Assembly (NCBI GenBank): GCA_037126765.1
Contig: JBBCBC010000056.1
Location: forward strand, 699,501 to 763,500
DNA length: 64,000 nt
Origin: Stenogyne calaminthoides
Lineage: Eukaryota > Streptophyta > Magnoliopsida > Lamiales > Lamiaceae
Reading direction: 5' to 3'
In this document: positions 10,138 to 22,615 of the stretch, one piece after another
Layout of the letters: every line of letters begins with the position of its first letter
Position numbering within the stretch: position 1 is the first letter of the stretch
The notes under the pieces: model-generated
What the model was told of the DNA's origin: nothing
Databases searched by the model: none
What the model saw: the letters and a program-made list of their open reading frames with translations, nothing else
Position numbers and translations under genes: made by a program

Positions 10138-11690
10138 GCGACGCGCACGGTCGCTAGGCCTTCGGCCCAGCCCGCATGCTCCGCCTTGGCTCGCGTACGT
10201 CCGGGCACTTGGACGTTCATCTTTAACTCTCCGTCTCCCTCTTCGTTCTCGATCTGGTAATAATTTATTTACAAAAATAAATAAACCTAGATCTAGACTA
10301 GTCTATTACATTGAACAAATCAAACAAATTCTAATCTACTCGTGGATTTTTTCACGAGGCAAAACGAATTCGAACGAATCGAATTAAAAACCAATAAATT
10401 ATTTGCATGTAAATAAGCACATTAAAATACCATGACAATTGGATACCTGCAAAACAAATCTAACAGTTCTACTATCCAATTTCAATTTTAATGAACAATA
10501 ATTTAAATTACAGTTTAAAAGATCAGAGCCCGAACCAGGGCTCTGATACCAGTCCTTGGGATACTATATGCCAGGATCTATAGGGATGACCTCATAAACA
10601 CAAACTTAAATTAACAATTATTACTAGCATGAATTTACCTACTTGAATTCAAATAATAATCAATCCAACAACAACATGCAAACAGTAATTCACGTAAAAG
10701 ATCCTAGCATGCGGAATTTCTTGGAGTTTACGTAAACCCGTTGGAGGGACGGTCTGAGACAGGCAGGATTAGGTATCTGGCAACCAACCAAAAGTCATTC
10801 TCAAGTATTCTCAAGTCCTTGCTCAACAACCTTGGTGGAAGGTTCTCCAATGAACAATTATAAAACAAAGAAAAATTAAATAATTTGTTGCACCACCTTT
10901 GTGGACTTCTAATATTTCCAACTCATGGAATTGTGTTGGGGATGAAAAATTCATCCCTATTTATATTAGAGGGGTGGTCAAAATTTTAGGCCAATTTAGG
11001 GTTAGGAATGATCTTTTCTTGATCTTCAAGAAATCTTGAGTATATCCCATATATTCTTCTTTCCATGTGTATTTTTTCCACAAAATTCTCACACACACCC
11101 TTAATAAGCCTTAATTTAAAAAATAATAAGAAGGATTTTGCAAGATTGGATCTTTCTTGAATTTATGAGATATTCTTGTATTCCAAGAATACATATCTTT
11201 CTCCATAAAATATTTCCAAGAAAATCAAGAAAATCTTTCTTCCCTTTTATTTCTCTATTTTTTTTTTCGAAAATTACAATTAAAGTGGCCAAGTGGGAGA
11301 TTTCTTGAATTTATGGGATAATCTTGTATTCCAAGAATACTTATCTCCTTTTCGTAAAATCTTTTCAAGAAAATTCTTCTCCCTCTTTTTCTTTAATAAT
11401 TTCGAAATTTAAGGGAAAAAAATGCAACAAAAAATTTAATTTATTTTAAACGCCTTTTATCTAATGGATTTTAATTTGGCTACTTGAGGGGCCTTTAGGA
11501 GAATTAAGATGGACCTCCCAATGGGCTTCTGAATTCCAATATTGAGCCACAATATTATTCAGCCCATTAATATTAATTAATTCCACTATATAATTAATAT
11601 TGCACTATTCATCTCAACCCATATTAGGATAATATGGCTCCCGATTATTATTTCCCGTGTTTAAGATTAATTTGTCCATTAATTATTTAT
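10138..11690 (-). mobile_element. copia-B fragment: leader, primer-binding site and partial 5' LTR
   Basis: In minus sense an LTR (10553-~11690, missing the end that should read ...cagtataaccccaaca) is followed by a primer-binding site (complement 10536-10552, agggctctgataccag, a perfect tRNA-iMet type). A leader follows, whose GC-rich block is cut at 10138 by copia-A. The leader matches copia-B2 at 12190-12445 in inverse orientation, including the distinctive gcgtacgt/gggcacttgg stretch, so B and B2 are one subfamily arranged head-to-head. Coding sequence is absent. Confidence 0.7.
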
Positions 11691-12170
11691 TTGAAATCAC
11701 GTAGGTAAATTCATGCCAGTAATAATCGTTAATTTAAATTTGTGTTTATGAGGTCATCCCGATAGATCCTGGCATATAGTATCCCAACACATACGCCTCT
11801 AAATAAGTTTCAACAACTACTTCATGAGTATTACCCTTCTTTCCCGCCTGTTTGGGCTTGGAACAGGCCGACCTCATATGTCATTTCTCACCGCAGTTAA
11901 AACATTTCAACATGTTTGGGATGATATTTAAATACAAATTTAATTCTTACAGTTATTACTAACATGAATTAATCATATATTAATTCAAATAATAATTCCA
12001 ACATGAATCATGCACATAATATAATCACGTAAATCCTACGCATGTTGAATATCTAGGAATTTACGTGTGCGTACCTTTTTGTACTATACGTAGACAACAT
12101 TCTACTCATTGGGAATGATGTAAAGGTGTTGTCAGACGTAAGGGCACGGCTGTCAAAACAGTTTGATACG
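11683..12170. other. Scrambled junction of small retrotransposon pieces
   Basis: At least four pieces adjoin: an LTR end in plus orientation (about 11683-11790, inverted copy of 10553-10660); a gag zinc-knuckle/protease piece in minus orientation (11791-~11910); an LTR start in minus orientation (~11911-12078); and an RT piece in plus orientation (12080-12169). The copia-B2 leader follows. No target-site duplications separate them, so this looks like break repair or template switching. Confidence 0.65.
12080..12169 (+). pseudogene. Isolated copia RT fragment
   Basis: Thirty codons read VLYVDNILLIGNDVKVLSD..., matching the RT active-site region of the neighbouring elements (VLYVDDILIIGNDVKVLSD in copia-E). 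The second catalytic Asp of YVDD is Asn here. It is joined to leader sequence on its right and LTR sequence on its left, so it cannot be expressed as RT. Confidence 0.75.
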
Positions 12171-13545
12171 TAGACGTCATACACTAATTATTATTTTCAA
12201 TTCGATTTGTTCAAATTTATTTTTCTCGTGAGAAAATTCAGGAGTAGATTAGTTATTTTTTGTTTGATTCGATCAATGCAATTGACTAGTCTAGATCATA
12301 GGTTTATTTAATTTTTATAAATAAATTTTAACCGGATCGAGAACGAAGATGGAGACAGAGAATTAAAGACGAACGACCAAGTGCCCAGACGTACGCGAGC
12401 CAAAGTACGCAGGCGGGCTAGGCCGAAGGCCTAGCGACCGCACTTTGTACTAGGCGGTCGTGCACGGGACAGAGCTAGGCAACACGGAGCACGTTGGCAT
12501 AGGCCAGGACGTGGCCGTGTGCTGGCTAGGGCTTGGCGTAGGGCGGGCGAGGTGGCTGGAACGAGGCAACGTGGCCCATGCACTCGGTGCATGGGTCGAT
12601 GCTTGCATCCCGCCGTCCTTGATTGAAACTTGCGCCAACCGTGGGACGACAGGACGTCTGAGATGGTCGGCTTGGACGCTGGCATAAGCATGACGCGCGC
12701 TCGAAACGGTCCAAGCCGTGAGCTGCTCGGATGTCGGACGTCATCTCAACCTTGATGTTTTAAAGAATTTGTTGCGGTCAATTGGGATCTTTTCGAGACG
12801 AACGATGAAGGCTACAAGGACGATTTCTCAAGATCAAGACATGACAAATTAAACAATGACAGTTGGATATATGTGTCCAACGTGTTTAATTTTGTTTTGA
12901 TGAATGTTTTATTTATCATGCAATTTATGTTTAAATTGTTTATGTGTTTGCATGAGAATTGTTTGGAAAAATCTCGCTTTCGAAAATTACTAAGTATATT
13001 TAAATAATTAATTGACAATTTTATTCCGGATAATAAAATTGAATTAATTTTGACCTCCATGATTTATTTATTTGTGAATCTTTTGGAGAAATTTTCACCA
13101 CGGAACGGCCAAAAGATAGCTTTCACATGAATGAATTCCTAAAGGATGATTGTGGATTATTATTAATGGCGACAATGACCCTCCCCACGAGGTTCGATCA
13201 AAATGAAATAATAATCTTGTATATAATCATGGTTATTACTTAGGTATAAAATTGATATTAGCTTACTCCACGGAGTCCCTGTCAATTTTATATTGGTCAA
13301 GTGGGAGCCAACTATTAATTTTGAATTAAAGGTTTGTAACTGCTTTGTTTGTAACCTGCTAGAATGTGTTTAAATAAATGTCCACCCCACGTGGCTTATT
13401 TACACTGTTTTGAGATGTTGGTTGATGCATGTTCATTTTTTTTTTAGATTTTAATATGATTCATGTGATCGAATTATGAGGGTTTTTTTTTTTTTTTGTT
13501 AATCCGGATATTAACACAAGATGTATGTTTATTTTCAGTCTCAAC
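12171..13545 (+). other. copia-B2 5' leader
   Basis: This is plus-oriented leader sequence leading into gag. It has a GC-rich block (about 12335-12760) and the distal inverted-repeat arm caatgacagttggata near 12857. The proximal arm, the primer-binding site and the 5' LTR are missing, lost at the scrambled junction on the left. The small ORFs in the GC-rich part occur on both strands and are not conserved between copies. 12800-13490 is AT-rich leader with no gene. Confidence 0.65.
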
Positions 13546-13948
13546 ATGTCGCAACCTTTTAATCCACTGTTCAACATACTTAAAGAAAATTTACTTATTG
13601 GTGAAAACTTCGTTGATTGGAATCGAAAACTTACTACTGTCCTTACTGCACAACATCATAACTGGGTTCTTGATGTACCTAAACCCGAAAAGCCAACTGA
13701 TGAGTCCAGTAAAACGGATAAGAAAGATTATACTGACTAGGAGCGTTCCAATGAAATGGCAAAGTGTACCATCTTGCCTTCTATGTCAGATGTGTTGCAA
13801 CACCAACACCAGAACATTGAAACTGTTGTAGACATCATAAAAAGTCTTAAAGCGATGTTTCAACATCGGAACCGTTTGGTTCGTCAGATAACCATGAGAG
13901 ACTTGCTCTCAATGAAAATGGTGCAGGGAACACCTGTAAGGGAGCACG
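13546..13948 (+). pseudogene. copia-B2 gag, N-terminal part
   Basis: Gag begins at the ATG at 13546 (MSQPFNPLFNILKENLL) and continues in one frame to REHV at the copia-C insertion site. One in-frame TAG at 13738 replaces the Trp of the YADWERSNEM-type motif kept in copia-E. Copia-C is inserted at 13949 and its target site gcacg (13944-13948) is repeated at 40278-40282, where gag resumes. Confidence 0.8.
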
Positions 13949-15664
13949 TGTTGGGAAATTAGGGGTGTCCGGATCTATTCGAGGTGAATTTAAATACATA
14001 TTTAAATTAATTAATTAATTACTAACATGAATTAATCCTAAATCAATTCAACATAATAATTAATAAGCAAATAAACAACATGCGTACACATAATCCACGT
14101 AAATCCTAAGCATACGGAATCTAGGAGTTACGAGATTACATACCTCTTGTAGAGACAACCGTTGAGACGATGGATCTACCCAAAGTGCCTTCTCAAATAT
14201 GTCCCAAGTCCACGAACGTAATCCGGTGGGAGGATTGTCAACGAGCGATTTTAATTTAAAGGAGAAAATAAAATTATTTGCCACCACCTTTGTGGATTTC
14301 TAATTTTTCCAACACATGGAATTGCATTGGGGATGAAAAATTCATCCCCTATTTATAGGACTAGGGGGGACGAAAATTTGGGCATTATTGGGCATTGGGA
14401 AATTTCATTGCTTCTTCCTCAAGACACAATCTAGAATATATCCAATATATTATATTTCCCAAAATATCTCCCAACAAAATTTCTTCCTCCTTTCTTGTCC
14501 ATTATTTTCAAAAATATCATATAAAATAGGAAGAAATAAGATCTTTTTCCTTTCTTGAATTTATGGGATAAACTTGTATCTCAAGAATACTTATTCCATA
14601 AGATCTTTCCAAGAAAATCAAGAAAAAATCTCTTATCTCTCCTACTCATATTTTTCGAAAATAATTAGGAAAAATAGGTAAAATATTTTCTTCTCCTTTT
14701 CATTAATTGGACTTTAATTTGGGCTATTTGAGGGGTCTTTAGGATAATTAAGATTGGACCTCCAATGGGCTATGAAGCTTTAATATTTAGCCAAAATATT
14801 ATCCAAGCCCATTAATATTAATTTACTCCACTATAAAATTAATATTGAACTATCCATCTTAACCCACATTACGACTTCACAATAATATGGCTCCCGGTCA
14901 TTATTTCCCGTATTTAAGATTATCTTAGTCCATTAATTAATTAAGCCACTGAACAGACTTTATATTAATTAATATCTTTGTCCTTGGAGTAAAGACAGCT
15001 CAACAATATTATCCATACCGGAAATAAATTTCCACTTGCAAATTTGGTATGATAAAGATTCTGAGCCCACCAAGGGGACAAATCAAGCAAGTCGTACTTG
15101 CACGTGATTCTCCGTATTAAATCTTAGCAATCATCATGTAATTAATAATATTGTCCAAGATACAAGGTATCGAATCGCATTGATTCTCTTCCCATCATAA
15201 GTCAAAGCAATAGTTATTAATTTCACACGATCCTATTTAAGGGACGAAGATTAAGAAATAACGAACCACTGAGGTCTAATTCTTGTATATTCAGTACCGA
15301 AGAATTTATCCTCTTGTAGGTCCTTTTCAGCGCATTATAATGCACTAGTGTAATCTCTTGGTCAAGACAAGCCAATCTGAGCCTTACACTTCAACCTTTC
15401 ATGATGGATTGTTCATTTCCATCTGGGTTGTGAATTTGTACTTAGTCACGAGGAACTGTTAATTTGATCTTCTGTGATCTGGTATCACCAAATTAACTAT
15501 AACGTAACACGTACTGCCTTATCGAATGGGTATGTAGTAAATATATATAACATTCATTCATATTTAATGCAACATGTGATAAAAAATTTATTTCAGTAAA
15601 ATAAATAAGAAATTCAGTTTGGTTATACAAAGTAAAAAGCATACTTTTCAGTATAACCCCAACA
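13949..15664 (-). repeat. copia-C 3' LTR
   Basis: A 1716-bp LTR starts tgttgggaaattagg and ends cagtataaccccaaca. It is highly similar throughout to the partner at 38590-40277. It is followed by the polypurine-tract complement atctcccacttatact at 15665. Confidence 0.92.
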
Positions 15665-15777
15665 ATCTCCCACTTATACTCAAAGTCTGCTTTTAAGTAT
15701 ACTACAGCATGTCTCGTGTTCTATGTGACATCTAATGTCACCCTACACGAACCTAATAATATTTCTCCCACTTATAC

Positions 15778-16200
15778 TCAAAGCAGATTGGCAACGCTCT
15801 TGACACCCATTCCTTCCACATGTCTCTCGAATGTACTCTGAGGCAGACCCTTTGTGAATGGATCTGCTAGGTTGTCTTCGGACGCTATCTTTACCACCTC
15901 TATGTCTCCTCTCTTAATGATTTCTCGTATAAGATGGTATTTTCTTTCTATGTGTTTGTTGGCCTTGTGGGCTCTCGGTTCCCTAGAATTTGCAACTGCT
16001 CTGGAGTTATCACAGTAAACCGTGATCGTGCTGGGCAAATCTGAAACGACGTCCAAGTCCACTAGGAAGTTCTTGAGCCAAACCGCTTCTTTCGCTGCTT
16101 CACAAGAAGCTACATGTTCGGCTTCCATGGTAGAATCGGCGATGCATTTCTGCTTTACGCTTCTCCATGTCATGGCTCCTCCCCCCCATGCAAAACACAC
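15778..16200 (-). pseudogene. copia-C RNase H
   Basis: An open frame of 140 codons contains the RNase H features of copia Pol: STMEAEHVASCEAAKEAVWL, then TVYCDNSRAVANSREP, the KHIERKYHLIRE stretch, and the LADPFTKGLP C-terminus. The catalytic Glu and the Asp of CDNS are present. The reading frame changes near 16150 relative to RT, where a run of C residues (ctcctcccccccatgc) marks an indel. Confidence 0.8.
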
Positions 16201-17296
16201 TACCCGAGGTTGACTTTCTGGAGTCTATGTTTGATTGGAAATCTGAGTCCGTGTAACCGACGGGGATTAGACTGTCTGACTGATAAACTAACATTATGTC
16301 CCGTGTCCTCTTCAGATACTTCAGAATGTTCTTAACTGCAGTCCAATGCTCTTTCCCGGGGTTACTTTGATATCTTGCCACCATGCCTACGGCGAAGCAT
16401 ATATCCTGTCTCGTGCACATCATTGCGTACATGAGGCTTCCCACAGCCGAAGCATAAGGAACGTCTTTCATGTCATCTATTTCCTTTTGTGTCTTGGGAC
16501 ACATCTCCTTGGATAGATGGATTTCGTGTCTGAAAGGCACAAAGCCTTTCTTGGAATCTTGCATGCTGAATCGCTTCAAAACGGTGTCTATATATGAGGC
16601 TTGTGAAAGCCCGATCATTCTTTTCCTGTGATCTCGAGTGATCTTGATCCCTAAGACGTGACCGGCTTCCCCTAAATCCTTCATATCAAACTGTTTTGAC
16701 AGTCATGCCCTTATGTCTGACAACATCTTTACATCGTTCCCGATGAGCAGAATGTCATCTACGTATAGTACCAAGAATACCAAGGCAGTTTCGTCACACT
16801 TTTTATACACACAACTTTCGAAATTGTTTTGATCAAAACCGTAGGATTTTATAACTTGATCGAAACACTGATTCCAAGCACGGGATGCTTGCTTTAGTCC
16901 ATAAATGGACTTCTTTAGCTTGCAAACCAGATGCTCTTGGCCTTTTTCAATGAAGCCTTCGGGTTGTTGCATATATATCTCTTCGTCAAGACTTCCATTA
17001 AGGAAAGCAGTCTTGACAACCATTTGCCAGATCTCAAAGTCTAGGTGCATAGCAATCGACAAGAGAATGTGAATGGACTTGAGCATGGCTACAGGCGAAA
17101 AGGTTTCCTCATAGTCGATCCCTTCTTTCTGAGTGTACCATTTCGCCACGAGTCTTTCTTTAAAGGTTTCAACCTTTCCGTCCGGTCCCCTTTTTCTCTT
17201 GTATACCCACTTGCATCCAATGGGTTTTACCTCATTAAGTGGTTTGACTAGCTCCCACACTTTATTGTGATCCATTGAACCCATCTCGGCTTCCAT
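16100..17296 (-). pseudogene. copia-C reverse transcriptase
   Basis: Two open stretches cover RT. 17296-16703 runs from MEAEMGSMDHNKVWELV through GCKWVYKRKRG, TAFLNGSLDEEIYMQQPEGF and the catalytic VLYVDDILLIGND. 16684-16100 runs from MKDLGEAGHVLGIKIT to the GYTDSDFQSNIDSRKSTSG tether. One stop separates them at about 16690-16702. The YVDD motif and the Trp before QM(D/V)VK, which is a stop codon in copia-D and -E, are intact. Domain order and length suit a complete copia RT. Confidence 0.85.
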
Positions 17297-17368
17297 TGCG
17301 GTTTGCCAAGAATTTGTATCCTTGTCTTGGATCGCCTCGTTGTAGGACCATGGATCTGATTCTTCTCC

Positions 17369-18190
17369 TTAGATCAAGTCCGAGGACTCTCCGATCCCCA
17401 AGAATCGTTCGGGTTGCCTAACAACCCTCCCACTACGACGAGGTTCTGGTTGTGTCGGTGTGACGCTTGGTATTTCGTCTTGTACAGTTGGCAACGAAGT
17501 TGGCCCCCTAAGTTCTTCTAAGGTAATCTCGCTTCTAGGCTTTTTATCGTTCATATAGTCTTCTTCCAAAAATCTAAAGTGCGTACTGATTACGACCTTT
17601 TGATCTTCGGGACCATAGAACATGCATCCCTTCGTTCCTTCGGGGTACCTTATAAACAGCCTTAATTCCGAAAGTGCATCCAATTTACCAGCTTCCTTAT
17701 CCAGCACGTATGCCGGACACCCCCAGATCCTGATGTGTCCTAAGCTGGGCTTGCGCCCCGTCCACAACTCCCTAGGGGTTTTGGGAACCGATTTGGATGG
17801 CACTAAGTTCATAATGTAAGTTGTTGTTTGCAAGGCATAACCCCAAAATGATTTTGGTAAATCCGCATAACTCATCATTGACCTTACCATTTCTAGAAGT
17901 GTTCTATTTCTTCGTTCTGCAACCCCGTTTTGTTGAGGGGTACCGGGTGCAGTCAACTGGGATGCAATCCCTTCATCCGACAGGTAGTTCAAGAATTCAT
18001 CGCTGAGGTATTCGCCTCCACGATCAGATCATAGAAACTTGATACTTTTTTCCTTATGATTCTCTACTTGAGCCTTAAATTCTTTGAATTTATCAAAGGT
18101 CTCAGATTTATGCTTCATTAGCGTGAGTAATCATCGATAAATGTAACGAAATACTCATAGCCACCTCTTGCTTTGATTTGCATTGGACCA
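17369..18190 (-). pseudogene. copia-C integrase C-terminal two-thirds and linker
   Basis: The open frame 17992-17369 runs from NYLSDEGIASQLTAPGTPQQNG through the catalytic Glu in GVAERRN and LVPSKSVPKTPRELWTGRKP to the RRSGRVVRQPERFLG linker. Upstream (17993-18190) the frame is broken. The Arg codon of the LRSDRGGEY motif is TGA, as also in copia-E (near 28550), and about 30 bp after the KHKSETF block are deleted. Copia-D interrupts the gene at 18196. Confidence 0.8.
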
Positions 18191-18195
18191 CATAC

Positions 18196-20138
18196 TGTTG
18201 GGATTATACTGGAAAGTATGCTTTTTACTTTGTATAATAAAAACTGAATTTCGGACTTATTTACTGAAATAAATTGTTTATCACTGATGCTTTAAATATT
18301 ATCGAATGTTACATATATTTACTGCATTACTATTCAATAATTCGTACGTGTTACATTGTAGTTAATTTAGTGATACCAGATCACAGAAGAATAAATTAAC
18401 AGTCCCTTGTAACTAAAAGTACGCCATACACGACCTAGATGGAAATGAACAACACATCGTGAAAGGTTGAAGTGTAAGGCTCGGATTGGCTTGTCTTGAC
18501 CAAGAGATTACACTAGTGCATGACTGATGCACTGAATAGGACCTACAGGAGGACAAATTCTTCAGAACTGAACAAGGAAGAATTAGACCTCAGTGGTTCG
18601 TTATTTCTTAATCTTCGTTCCTTAAATAGGATCACGTGTAGTTGGTAACTATTGCTTTGACTTATCATGGGTAGAGAATCAACGAGATTCAATACTTTTT
18701 ATCTTGGGCAATATTATTGGTCACATGTGATTGCTAAGATTTAATATGAAGAATTGTGTGCAAGTACGCTTGTTTGATTTGCCCCCTTGGGAGGTTCATA
18801 AGCTTTATCATACCAAATCTTGCAAGTGGAATTAGTTTCCGGTATGGATAATAATGTTGAACCATTCCTTGACCAAGGACAAAAGATATTAATTAATGGA
18901 AAGATATTTCAGTGGCTTGAATTAATTAATGGGCTAGATAATCTTAAACACGGGAAATAATAACCGGGAGCCATATTGACTGTAATATGGGTTAAGATGA
19001 ATAGTGCAATATTAATTATGTAGTGGGATTAATTAATATTTATGGGCTTGAATAATATTGTGGCTCAATATTGATAATTCAAGATCCATTGGAAGGTCCA
19101 ATCTTAATTCTCCTAAAGGCCCCCTAAGTAGCCCAACATATAGTCCAATAACTGAAAAAAGGTGTTTAAAATAAAATAAATATTGTTGCTTATTTTTCCT
19201 CATTTATTTCGAAATTTATGGATAAAAGGGGAGAAATATTTTCTTTGAATTTTGTTATGGAATGAAGATATGTATTCTTGGAATACAAGATTATCTCAAT
19301 TAAATTCAAGAAATCTCCCACTTGGTTATCTATAAGAGAATTTTGAAAATTTTGATAAATTAAGGGCAAGAAAGATTTTCTTGATTTTCTTGAAAAGATA
19401 TTATGGAAGATATGTATTTCTTGAAATACAAGAATATCTCATAAATTCAAGAAGATCCAAATCTTGGAATCTTGACCCATAATTTTCAAAATTATCCATA
19501 ACAAAGAGTAGGTGGGATTTTGTGGAATATTATAATTATGGGAAAAAGAATATAGGAGATATATTCAAGATTTCTTGGAGATCAAGAAAAGATTCTCCCA
19601 CATTATTTTTTGCCAAAATTTCGTCCACCACCCTCTATAAATAGGGGATGAATGTTTCATTCCCAGTAACACACGAAAATTGGTTTTTCAGAAAAATATC
19701 AGCGTCGATAAAATATCAAATATTTTGAAACATCGACAGATTGTGTATTTTCGAAAAACGTCAATTGTGAGTGTACAATTCCATGTGCTGGAAAAATTAG
19801 TAAATCCACAAAGGTGGTGCAACATAATTTATTTTCCTTTTGTTAATTGTTCACAAGTGTCCTACCACCGGATAGTCGAACAAGGATTAAGGGAATACTT
19901 GGGAAGTTCTTTTGGTTAGTCTAATCAACCAGATCATTGTCATCCCAAGAGGTACGTTCACGTAAACTCGTAGAATTCCGCATGCGTAGGATTTACGTGA
20001 ATTAATTATATGCATGATATGTTGTTGGATTATTATTTGAATTAATATAGGATTAATTCATGCTAGTAATAATTACAAGAATTAAATTTGTATTTAAATA
20101 TTCACCCCGAATAGATCTGTGCAACTTATTCCCCAACA
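18196..20138 (+). repeat. copia-D 5' LTR
   Basis: A 1943-bp LTR starts TGTTGGGATTATACTGG and ends cttattccccaaca. The TATA box TATAAATA at 19636-19643 precedes a short conserved stretch that would be the transcript start region. Its sequence differs from the right LTR in a block near 19325-19365 and at the 5' end. Confidence 0.92.
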
Positions 20139-20162
20139 ATCGCGGTATCGAGCCACGGTTTT
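20139..20162 (+). other. copia-D primer-binding site
   Basis: The sequence atcgcggtatcgagccacgg follows the LTR directly. It keeps GGTATCGAGC but has diverged from the standard tRNA-iMet complement. Copia-E has the complementary site at 31659-31678, so this variant is a subfamily trait. Confidence 0.6.
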
Positions 20163-20247
20163 GACTCAATTTTTTTTAAATTGTAATTTAATTCGCTAAC
20201 ATTAAATTTGAAATTGGATAGTAGAATTGCTAGATCTATTTTGCAGG

Positions 20248-20995
20248 TATCCAATTGTCATGGAATTTAATGTGTTTATTTATGCATGCATATAAATTGT
20301 GGTTTTTAATTCGATTCGATTCGATTTCGTTTTTGCCTCGTGAGAAAATCCACGAGTAGATTAGGATTTGTTTGATTTGATCAATGTAATAGACTAGTCT
20401 AGATCTAGGTTTATTTATTTTTTGTAAATAAATTGCTTAGGATCGAAAAAAGGAGGCGAGCGAAAGAATTAAAGGATAAAATCGTAACGAAAGCGTAGGG
20501 CGGCGTCGTCATGTTAAATGTGCCATGGGAGGCACGCGAGGAGGTTAAGGCCGAAGCGTCGCGAGGATAAACGCGCAAGACGACGGGCGCTAAGCGACGC
20601 TGCACCGCGTGCACGGAGCGGCCAAAGTGACGGACGGATGGATATGCTGGCGCTATGATGATGGTGCAATGGAGACGCGGATCGCCGAGGTTCGCGGGTG
20701 AGGCAGGGTCGGCGAAGCTTCATAATGATGCACGCTACGACACGCAGACGATCGCCGAGGAGCTACCCGAGGCGTCCGAGGCATCAAAGCGGCGCTTGCC
20801 GTTTCAGCAGGCCGAGGTCGCCGAGGCCGACGGCCAAGTGGCCGGCCGGCAAGGGCGTGCATCCCTACTACGAAATAAGCCGGCGTGGCGTTTCGAGACG
20901 GAGTTTTTTTTTTTCGAGACGATCGAGTGGGAGAAATTCAAGACGGTGTTTCTTCAAGATCAAGCCAAGAAAAAACAAACCATGACAATTGGATA
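20248..20995 (+). other. copia-D leader: GC-rich block in a perfect 16-bp inverted repeat
   Basis: TATCCAATTGTCATGG (20248-20263) and CCATGACAATTGGATA (20980-20995) are perfect complements 748 bp apart end to end. The block at 20440-20960 is GC-rich, and its ORFs lie on both strands with no recognised domain. 20996-21660 is AT-rich leader with no gene. Confidence 0.75.
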
Positions 20996-21665
20996 ATTTG
21001 TGCCCAATATGTTTATTTTTTCTGCTTTGCTTGATTGATTATTGTGCTATCTTATTCTTTATTTAATTTTTTTAAATGTGTTTGCATGAGAGTTGCCCAA
21101 TGAAAAATCTCACCTTCAAAAATTACTAAGTATGTTTAAATAATTAATTGACAATTTTATTCCGGATAATAAAATTGAATTAATTTTGACCTCCATGATT
21201 TATTTATTTGTGAATTCTTTTGGAGAAATTCCCCCCACGGGACGGTCAAAACATAGCTTTCACATGAATGAATTCCAAATGGATGATTGTGGGTTATTAT
21301 TAGTGGCGACGATGACCCTCCCCACGAGGCTCGTTCAATACGAAATAATAATCCTGTATTTAATCATGGTTATTACTTAGGTATAAAATTGATATGCATA
21401 TGCTTCCCCGAAGTCCCTGTCAATTTTATATCGGTCAAGTGGGAGCCAACTATTAATCTGGTAATTAAAGGTTTGTAACTGTTCTTGTTTGTAACCTGCT
21501 TAAATGTGTTTAAATAATGACCCACCCCACGTGGCTTATTTAAACTGTTTTGAGATGTTGGCTGATGCATGTTCATATTTTTTTTTGAGATTTTAATATG
21601 ATGCATGTGATCGAACCTTGTGATATATTTGTGCTTATGCATATTATTATTTATTTCAGTTCAGC

Positions 21666-22416
21666 ATGTCGTAACCTTTTAAATCCACTACTATTATACT
21701 TAAAGTCAATAAAATAAGTATAAAAACTATATTGATTGGAAACATAATTGTCCTAACTGCACAAAAGCACAAGTGGATTCTTGATACACCAAAATCAGAT
21801 GAGCCAACTGACGAGTCAAAAATGTGGGACTCGTCAGATCACCTAGCGAGAGATGTCGTCGCTGAATTGGTGGAGGGCAAACCCGTAAGGGATTACGTCC
21901 TCAAAATTGATGGCCCATCTGAACAAACTTGAGATTCTGAGTGCAGATTATAATCTGGAGACTCAGATGAATTTGGTATTTCACTCTCTGCCCAAAAGTT
22001 TCTGAGCATTTTTTGCCTCACTAGCTGATTTGTTGCAAGCTTTGGTCTCGGCAGAGATATTGATGGGGCACCAAACTCAAGCTTTGACGGCAAGTGGTCC
22101 GTCTTCATCTTCTAGGCCAAGGGAAGGCATGAAAAAGAAGAGGACCAAAAGCCAAAAGCAATAAAACTCAACTGTTGCCAAGGGCAATGATAAGATGACG
22201 AATGCTGGTGGTGTCAAGGAAAATCCAAAGAGGAAGTGCTTAAGCTGCGGTGAGAAAGGACATTGGAGGTCAGCCTATTCCAGACCCAAAAGGAATGGAA
22301 AGAAAGGTAATTCTCACGCACTAATTGTTGAAACTTATTTAGCGGCGTATACTTCTCATTCGTGGGTAGTTGATACGGGATCCACTAATCATGTTTGCTT
22401 CACGGGTTCAAACTGA
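21666..22416 (+). pseudogene. copia-D gag and protease remnant
   Basis: The gag start at 21666 reads ATG TCG TAA, so codon 3 (Gln in sister copies) is a stop. The capsid portion has lost about 200 bp and carries frameshifts. From 22195 an open stretch keeps the zinc knuckle CLSCGEKGHWRSAY, where the last Cys is Tyr, and the protease site WVVDTGSTNHVC with the catalytic DTG intact. 22417-22615 is frameshifted protease/pre-integrase sequence. Confidence 0.8.
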
Positions 22417-22615
22417 TCCGACAACTTAGTGGCAGTGAGATCCTCATCACACTGGGCTACGCTGCGAGAGTGGCAGCTGAAGGAGTGGGAGAAGTGCACC
22501 TGTCTTTTAAAGACGAAGTTTTTTTTGAGATTATCTTTATGTTCCCAGTTTTGGAAAGAATTCACTTTCTGTTTCTAAAATTTGATTAAAGGACACTAAG
22601 TTTCTTCTAATAAGA

